Source of the DNA: Rhyzopertha dominica
Taxonomy: Eukaryota; Arthropoda; Insecta; Coleoptera; Bostrichidae
NCBI GenBank assembly: GCA_025024175.1
Contig: QCXZ01000053.1
Location: 12,772,001 to 12,836,000, forward strand
Direction: 5' to 3'
DNA length: 64,000 nt
The notes below the pieces were generated by a model. It was not told where the DNA came from and made no database searches. It saw only the letters and a program-made list of their open reading frames with translations. The translations under genes and the position numbers were made by a program. Of this stretch, positions 56,838-64,000 are shown piece after piece (position 1 is the first letter of the stretch; every line of letters starts with the position of its first letter).

Positions 56838-59800
56838 AAACCACCTAGTGGGAGACTGAGCTTTTGATCTGGGTAACTTAGGATACCGAATAAACTATTC
56901 GGTGGCGCCACATGTTAAAGGTATAATTTTTAATAAGTTTAGCATAATGTGACACAATTTCCTGTTTACTGGGTAAACGTTAGGTTCTGCTTCGATTTCA
57001 AATAATAAAACCACAAATACCAACAAATGAGTTTATCATCATAAGAATAAAATTATCGTATAAGTAATAAGAACACGTATGGTAATATAACAATTAAGGA
57101 GCTTATGTATTACCGTACAATTATTTGTTTACCTGTTTTAAGCCATCTTTGATTTCGATAAATCGAATTTTAAACAACGAATTTAACCAAACTTAAACTA
57201 AAATAAGTTCAAAAACACTTAAGATAAATGCAACTTATGAAATAGTACTTAATTTAAAAAAAATGAGCGCCTAATCTATTTCGTGTTGTAACTGCTCAGG
57301 GCACATTGACAGCTTATATTAAATATTCTTATGTCATGTCCTCACATCGTAAAATCATTATATGTATTTCACTCTGAATACGAAGATAAAAAAAGCAAAA
57401 AATGTAAAAATCATATCCTTGAAAGCTGCCGCCATTCACCGGTGGCATTTAAAACCTCTATCCTCTTTCTAAAGAGAGCCATTTTTGTAACATGACAGAT
57501 GACAGATTGTTATCCCTATGGGAGTTATCCCTACTGTCAACACAACCAGTTTAATGTACATTATTGTGTATTTAACATTATCATATAGGCATCTGCATTG
57601 TCTAATTTTTTTAAATATTGCTGTTCAAACTAGCTTTGACAAAATCTATCCGAGGAGTTTATAGTTACTTTGATCCAGAAACAGGGCAGGAAAGGCTGAC
57701 TATGGCAAAGACTTGTTATTGCAATTAATTGCAATGGTTTATTTTTAAAACGTAGCAGAAATTTAAGTATTTTCAGAGATGAAATCCTTTTTGGCCCATT
57801 CCACCTTACAAAGTCTCTACACAGAGTGTTAGTTTATCACAAACAATATTTTACATTACTACGAGTACTTCAAAGGGAACACCTTGCATATTACTGAATT
57901 TTTTTCGCAATTACTGAAATCGAGTTTTACCTTATTAATAATACACCTGTATGTTACCTACGGTCGTCCGTCTCGAAGTAATTTCAAGTTTTCTGACAAT
58001 TTTATGTCAAGTCCAGTATTTTATTGGTAAATATGTTTAAAATTTGCAAAAATAAATGGAATCTACATGAAAGCAACTAGACAGCGAAGATTGGGTTATA
58101 AAACTAATGTGTGCCGGAGGTATGCGGACGCAGTTTAGGGGTTTGGCAATACAGACAGAAAAGAAGGCTCCTTCAGTCAATAGAAAGTTTGGAACTGCTG
58201 ATTATTTCTCTTGAAGCCCATATGTTATTGTAGTTTGAAGAAGATTATAGGAACACGAACAATATATGTAGACCAGAATATTTTTTTAAACGATCTATAT
58301 TCCTATCGACATAAATGATTCAAACATAAGACTAATGTCAAAAAGTATAATGGATACTGCCTATTAGTGATAGATAATGATAAGGATTACATTTATCAGA
58401 TATTAATCTTAAAAGACAAGCTTTTTGGATGTTTTTGATGAGTGGGTTTTCCATGAATTCATTATAAAAGTATAACTATAAACTCCCACAAAAATTATTT
58501 AATTTTGTAAAATACTCAAAACCTGTTTTAGATGGTAACTGTAACGAAATATTTTCACCGTAATCGTTTTACATAGTGTCTTATATATGTCGAAGCCTCT
58601 ATAGGCGCCTATGTTTGACAGTACACATTTATTAACCTAATATAATGTTCCGCAATATTCCAATCCAGGTACCAGGGCATAAAATGTATCGTAAATGCCC
58701 ATGATATCAAAGGGCGCAGCTGTTAAGCAAAATCTGTACCGTAAAGTTTTACTGTATAATGCATAAAAATATACACGTGAACTGGTAATAAAGAATGGAT
58801 GTCGATCTTTATATATTTCCTCCGAATGCATTTCTGTATTTTTCCGCTCGCATGGGCTAATTTAATCCTACAGCTCCAATCACAGTTTGCTTTGGAAGAT
58901 TCTTGCTCGATCACAGTCAAAGGATATGCGGAGGCGTCTACCCTACTTTTATATTACGACTTCCGGAGGATTCCCTTGATTTGTAAATAAAATGGAAATT
59001 CTGGGGTGTATTACACACGAGAGCAGAGGAACTTCTTTCACTTGTTTTCTTGGCATTCAATGAAATTCTTTTATGTTTCAAGTGGTACAAGTGGTCTATT
59101 GAATGTGTGCTCCTATTTCGAGGAGTTACGTGGGTAGATTTATTCAAGAAATAAACAAGTTTTAGTTTTACATGTGCTGCATTTTATGTTTATGTAAACC
59201 ACGCAAACCAGTGCTTCTGCAAAGGATGTATTCAAAGAAAAAATGCTACTTTGTACTCGTTTTTATGCCTTTTAAATGCTTGTGTTTTCATTCGTGGATT
59301 CACAAAGATTTTGCAGATTAGTGGAAACAGACATGTCATAAATTAAAAAAAATCCAAATGTCTTCAAGCATTTTTATAGCTCAATTTTGTTTTCAATATA
59401 GTTAAAACTAATTTTGCTAGGTCCTTCAAGATCAGGAAATTGCTTAAATAAAGGAATTTGCAATTTAATTGTCATTTTGCTTAAGAATTTAGCAAACTCG
59501 GGATATATTTAATCAATGGTTTTCAGCAAAATATTAAGTTTGCTAAATGCCTTGTAAACAGTAACATCAAAAGTTATTAAAAATTAATGTTTTTGGTAAT
59601 AAATTATTTATAAAAAATATATTTTTTACAAAAGTGTTAAAATTTACTTAAAAATCAGCAGAAAACATTGTATACATTTACATAGTGGAAGACTGGAAGA
59701 CTGCCGGCAATAGATATAATTGATGTTGGCAGCGCATCATAATATCTAATATTTTACGATCCTGACACATGATAACAGTTTTGTTTTTATTTTAGGTTAT

Positions 59801-60949
59801 TGTTATCTTTCGATTGTTTCAAATTCTTTTTTTATTAATAAAATGTTCCTATATTTTTTATAAATTCTGATGCGTGAAGACATTCCACGTAATGTTTGAC
59901 GAATGCAGATTAGGGCTGGTAATCCTATCTTATAAAAAACGCTGTTACAAAGTAGCATTTTACGACATAATTTTTTGGTAATATAGTGTGGCAAAATCGT
60001 CATAGCATAAGGCGCATAATGCGGCATTTTGTCTCACGCATCCAACGTTTGCATACGTGTCACAAAGAACCTTATGAAACGTTTTTTTTTAATTTTTTTT
60101 TCTATTTTAAGTGACTTCCATTTTCTATGATAAAATATGATATACTTTTAAATTTAACCTGCTATGCTTAAGTTGGTCACTTTTGACACAAAACCCATGA
60201 CGGTTACGACATTTCAAGGTAAAGTTTGTTTGATGTTCGATTGGAGGATTTCAGTAGCAAAATAAAAAAATCAGTTTCGAAACGGCTCTACTACGAAACG
60301 CAAAATAGAAAAAAGTTATTTTAATATACATGCATGCTGTTTTGTGTCAAAAATTTATGAAATTCAATCTTTCATGTCTTCATGTAACATCTAACTAGCT
60401 AAAATTTGGGGATAGTCGATCGATGGCAGTGGAAACTGCTAAAAATTAATATGAATATCCGTGTTTAGCAAAATAACGCTACTGCCAAATTGTCAGAAGT
60501 TTTTTAAGATTACAGAAAAATCTTGTACAAAGTTGAAATATATATTTATGGTTTTTCAATACAAACAAAAACAAATCTAAAACTCTTTAACAACAATTAT
60601 TGATACAGTTTTCACCATGCGCTGTTTATTTGGAAATAACCAAGTGTAAAGGTATGACAATAGCAACTCAACTATTTGTAATTGGTAGTTCTCAGTTCGT
60701 ACGGTTTTTCAAGCAGTGCCTACAAGTTATGACAAGGTTTTCACGACATATTATCGACTTTTGTTGGAATATCTTTTACAGATTTGTTATTTTTTTTATG
60801 TTATCTTAATTTTACGTTGCTGTTCACCCCTAACTTAAACCTAATTTTTACAGTAACTTCTGCTTTTTTTAATTTTGTTATACGTATGTCACAAAGTGTT
60901 TGTAATATTTGATAGAATTGAACAAAAAAAAATATAAAAGAAGCCAGAT
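56838..60949. other. Unassigned DNA
   Basis: About 4 kb without recognisable genes. A 7-bp hairpin (CCGAATA/TATTCGG, loop AAC) lies at 56886-56902, next to GGTGGCGCCAC. The rest is AT-rich with chance ORFs on both strands. Confidence 0.45.
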
Positions 60950-61072
60950 CTGTGCCATGTTATCTGTAGTGGGACTATAGTTGCACTGAGAAGGCTTCAT
61001 AAGCCGACACAGCTATCCACAGATTGTTCTGAAGCGCACAGCATGGAATAGACTAATATTACTACAATCATT
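60950..61072 (+). repeat. Dispersed repeat F, copy 2
   Basis: Matches 53878-54000 in the same orientation (TGTGCCATGTTATCTG, CATAAGCCGACACAGCTATC, ACAGATTGTTCTGAAGC, AATATTACTACAA). Confidence 0.65.
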
Positions 61073-61489
61073 TTTAATCAGCTACTGAGGAATTTGATTT
61101 AGAGCTTAGGTGTGCAAGCGGTAAACCGTCGCAATTTCTGAAGGTTTGCTTCCCGCACACGAAAGAGCCATACACTACAACGACCGCAGCCTTCCGAGAA
61201 ACGATACTTGTTATCCAGTGCCTGCCTACGAGAGACCCGTGACGAATCTATGACGGTTCTCTTAAAAACAATGAACAGCTTTACCAAAATTTAGCCTCGA
61301 AACGATTCATGATCACATCAGATTTCTTAAATTAGGTTACCTTGAAACGCCCATACGGTTGCTGTTTAGTTTAAAACTCATAGGAATATATTGTTATTTT
61401 GTTACCGATTACGATATCACCACGATAGATTTTTTTAGCGTTCCCTTGCAACACTGTTACGTAAAATTGTGTGTTTTATATTTTGTTCG

Positions 61490-62605
61490 CCACATTTCCA
61501 TTTCACAGCCGAAACTTTGGACGATGGTGGCCAGGTTGACACTATTTATACTGATTTAAGTAAGGCGTTTGATCAAATAGATCACGGCATCTTGTTGAGG
61601 AAATTAGACATGGTGGGGGTTAGTGCACCGTTATTATCGCTTTTTAAGTCGTATTTGCTAAACAGGATGTGTGTTACGGTGGTCTTCACTCTAATTCATT
61701 TGTCCCTACCTCTGGTGTACCGCAGGGGTCTAACTTGGGGCCCCTACTGTTTTCAATATTTGTTAACGACTTACCACTAATCATAAGATGCCATTGTTTA
61801 ATGTTTGCAGATGGTCTTAAACTGTATACAAATGTTACTACTTTAGACGACTGTGTATTATTATAAAATCAAATTGATAATTTATATACCTGGTGTGTAA
61901 GTAACAACCTAAAATTGAATGTTTTTAAATGCAAAGTAATTTCCTACACTCGTAAGAAAACTCCACTAGTGTATGAATATATGACGAACGGCCAAATCTA
62001 AGACTTAGGTATAATATGGGGGTGTTTCATGCATATTTAGTGATCATATTACTACTCTGGTCGGGAAGTGTTATAATAAAACGTTGGGTTTTGTTATTCG
62101 TAACACAAAAAATTTTAGTAATATCTTTGCATTGAAATCTCGCATTGTTACACTTGCGCGATCTAAAATTGAGTATGGAGCACTGATTTATTATCCAATT
62201 TATAGTTGTTATATACAGGCGTTAGAAAGGGCAAGGAGACGGTTCTTAAAGTAATTGGTTTTTTTAATATATGGTGTATACCCTAAGAGGGGTATAGAGC
62301 ATGTTGCTCCTTTAAATATGTTTGATTTCGAACCTCTTTTGTACAGAAGATTTAAAATAAGTTTATCATTTCTTTATGATCTATTACATAATAACATTGA
62401 TTATTCGTTGCTACTGTCTAAAATTAATTTCTCTATTCTGCGTATTTCTAGCAGACATACATCGCTTTTCTATTGTACTGTGGGTAAGAGTAGTATTATG
62501 ACGAGGGCTCTCGTAAACCTCATGTGCAATAATTTTAATTGTTTGTTTGTCTGGGCTTATAGAATAATTGTCCTGTAATTGGTGTATACCGTTGGACAAT
62601 ATTTA
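61490..62605 (+). pseudogene. Second non-LTR retrotransposon RT fragment, near 3' end
   Basis: Frames in order: IYTDLSKAFDQIDHGILLRK (RT motif A with its catalytic Asp, near 61540), a frame change near 61670, SGVPQGSNLGPLLFSIFVND (palm motif, near 61720), CLMFADGLKLY (61795), a stop at 61864, NLKLNVFKC, and in 62255-62578 YPKRGIEHVA, LYRRFKI, FLYDLLHNNIDYS, the C-terminal region of Jockey/CR1-like LINEs. The active-site FADD is FADG, so the second Asp is lost. Several stops and frame changes. The reading ends just before an (ATT)n run. Confidence 0.88.

Positions 62606-62699
<94 letters not shown>
62606..62699. repeat. (ATT)n microsatellite at the LINE 3' end
   Basis: About 30 uninterrupted ATT units. 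Its position directly after the LINE reading suggests a 3' tail repeat that later expanded. The long poly-Leu and poly-Tyr frames over it are artefacts of the triplet repeat. Confidence 0.95.
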
Positions 62700-62701
<2 letters not shown>

Positions 62702-64000
62702 GTCCATTTCATGCACTGTATCGATATATATATTTCGCAGTGGTCATTTACCTTTGAATTATGCTAACCATATATGAATCATAATTCTCAAAATAATAAC
62801 CTAAGGTTTTCCACACATTATTGTGATGTTTAAATGTGTCGCAAACTATAAAAGGGCTATCAAACTAATTTCTTAGCCTCGCTCGCTTCTCTCGCTCGCC
62901 ATAAACTTGGCCTAGTTCAATAAAGTTCTACATTACGCCCTCCTTACATAAGTGGCTACTTTGCAAGACTAATATACTCATTATTAAATCTAATAACTTT
63001 ATTCTGTTGATCACATCACCAGAATTTGTTTATTTATACATGTTAGACATCGAGATCAATACAGAATGTGGCCGCCAATGCTATCGGCCGACACAAGAGT
63101 AGCTTGGCAAAAATGAGATTTTGAGCAACTGGAAAGTGCGTAAAATAGTGCAATACATTGTTTCATAAGATGTATTGTCGAACTTCTTTTTACATTACTC
63201 ATCAACGTCAATATTATAGTCTGTTAAGTGTGTCTAATCATAACTATTAGAAATGCTAATGCTTTATCCTACTTCGTTTCTGCGCCTAAGTGGTTTCAGT
63301 AGTAAGCAAAGTAACAGAAGTTAATTACAGTTGTCTGTGAAATTTAGTATGACATCTATTCCCAGCATACCAGGTAGCCTTATCTGTGCATCATACAACT
63401 GCTTATCGTACACTCATGGCCTAAAAGTACCTCTGACTCCAGTCTGCTGCGCCCACTCAAGTCAGTAGTCGATAACCGTCTGAGAGCCCCACTCATTATA
63501 ATTAATCCCAGAGGGTGGTCGGAGCACTTGGCAAACCTAATTCAATTTATAACTGTTCGATTGTACTTGGAGAATGATTGCAGGCATCGGTAAGGTCGGT
63601 TCAAGTGAGCCGACGCTCTGTTGTGCTGGCATCGATTATAAATTGAAAATGATATGCTGGAAATCAATTCTTGCACGGGGTTGGCGGAGAAACATTGTGC
63701 TGTTGTACATTTTGAGGAGTAACCGGTATACCATATTATATTTCAAGTTTATTTTCTAGAAAGGAATAATGCGCAAATTGACTAAATTACTTTTCTCTTA
63801 AGATATCTAGTAAATTATTATGAACCATTAAACGCATCTCTATGCTACAAGCTCCATTATGTAGAGCTAAGCTTAACAATAATAATAATAATAATAAGCA
63901 AAAAAGGTTGTCAGCTTGTATATCTCAAAGTTGAACCATTACAACAATAAGTTAGACAGTAAGCTAAAAAAGAAAAAGTAACAGAACCACTGAGAAAATG
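62700..64000. other. Unassigned DNA
   Basis: No gene recognised. A small (AAT)n run is at about 63879-63896. The 61-codon ORF at 63574-63759 has no assignable feature. Confidence 0.45.

Noticed and set aside
62568..62777. Poly-Tyr and poly-Leu proteins
   Set aside because: These are translations of the (ATT)n microsatellite.

Overview
This window reads as eukaryotic, most probably insect (arthropod), nuclear DNA that is AT-rich and almost entirely non-coding for the host. The evidence is the content: Tc1/mariner, hAT, Penelope-like and non-LTR elements, tRNA-derived SINEs, long foldback elements ending in CAGGGT, short (CCTAA)-like stretches, and no operons, ribosome binding sites or intact long ORFs. 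I could not fix the insect order. No convincing host exon was found on either strand, so the window is either intergenic or inside long introns. Every recognisable protein-coding stretch is a broken transposable-element gene.

Layout. 1-3.2 kb: a dispersed repeat (second copy at 39.1-40.0 kb), then unassigned DNA. 3.22-4.94 kb: a complete-ended but dead Tc1-like transposon with TA target duplication, inverted ends, an HTH segment, a probable 73-bp intron and a D34E-type catalytic core. 6.1-9.9 kb: two foldback elements (A and B), A carrying a nested MITE that itself carries a hAT MITE, with a Penelope-type hammerhead motif and a reverse-transcriptase (LINE) fragment between them. 14.0-20.0 kb: a repeat family in several orientations, a 481-bp tandem duplication, and a 1060-bp hAT-type palindromic element inserted into its second unit with a perfect 8-bp target duplication. 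22.6-24.8 kb: SINE pieces and a decayed DD41D mariner-like transposase. 27.5-28.9 kb: a Tc3-like transposase remnant ending in an inverted/tandem 280-290-bp repeat array. 30.7-31.6 kb and 43.2-44.0 kb: two Penelope-like copies with GIY-YIG endonuclease and hammerhead-like 3' ends. 34.0-34.4 kb: opposed tRNA-like SINEs. 35.7-37.7 kb: the most unusual element, an integrase-type (IS3EU-like) DNA transposon whose arms are arrays of near-palindromic 20-bp monomers. 41.3-42.2 kb: second hAT-type copy. 45.2-46.8 kb: foldback element C. 48.7-54.6 kb: a SINE, two further ends of the DD41D family and a 130-bp tandem repeat. 56.5-56.9 kb: an LTR-like or promoter-like block with a 22-bp hairpin. 61.5-62.7 kb: a second LINE fragment followed by an (ATT)n tail.

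There is no pathway or operon here. The logic of the region is insertion, nesting and decay. Three termini classes can be used to order events: CAGGGT ends next to TATA (foldbacks B and C and the DD41D family), hAT ends with 8-bp duplications (17.4, 41.3 and 6.4 kb), and the 6-bp-duplication integrase-type element (35.7 kb).
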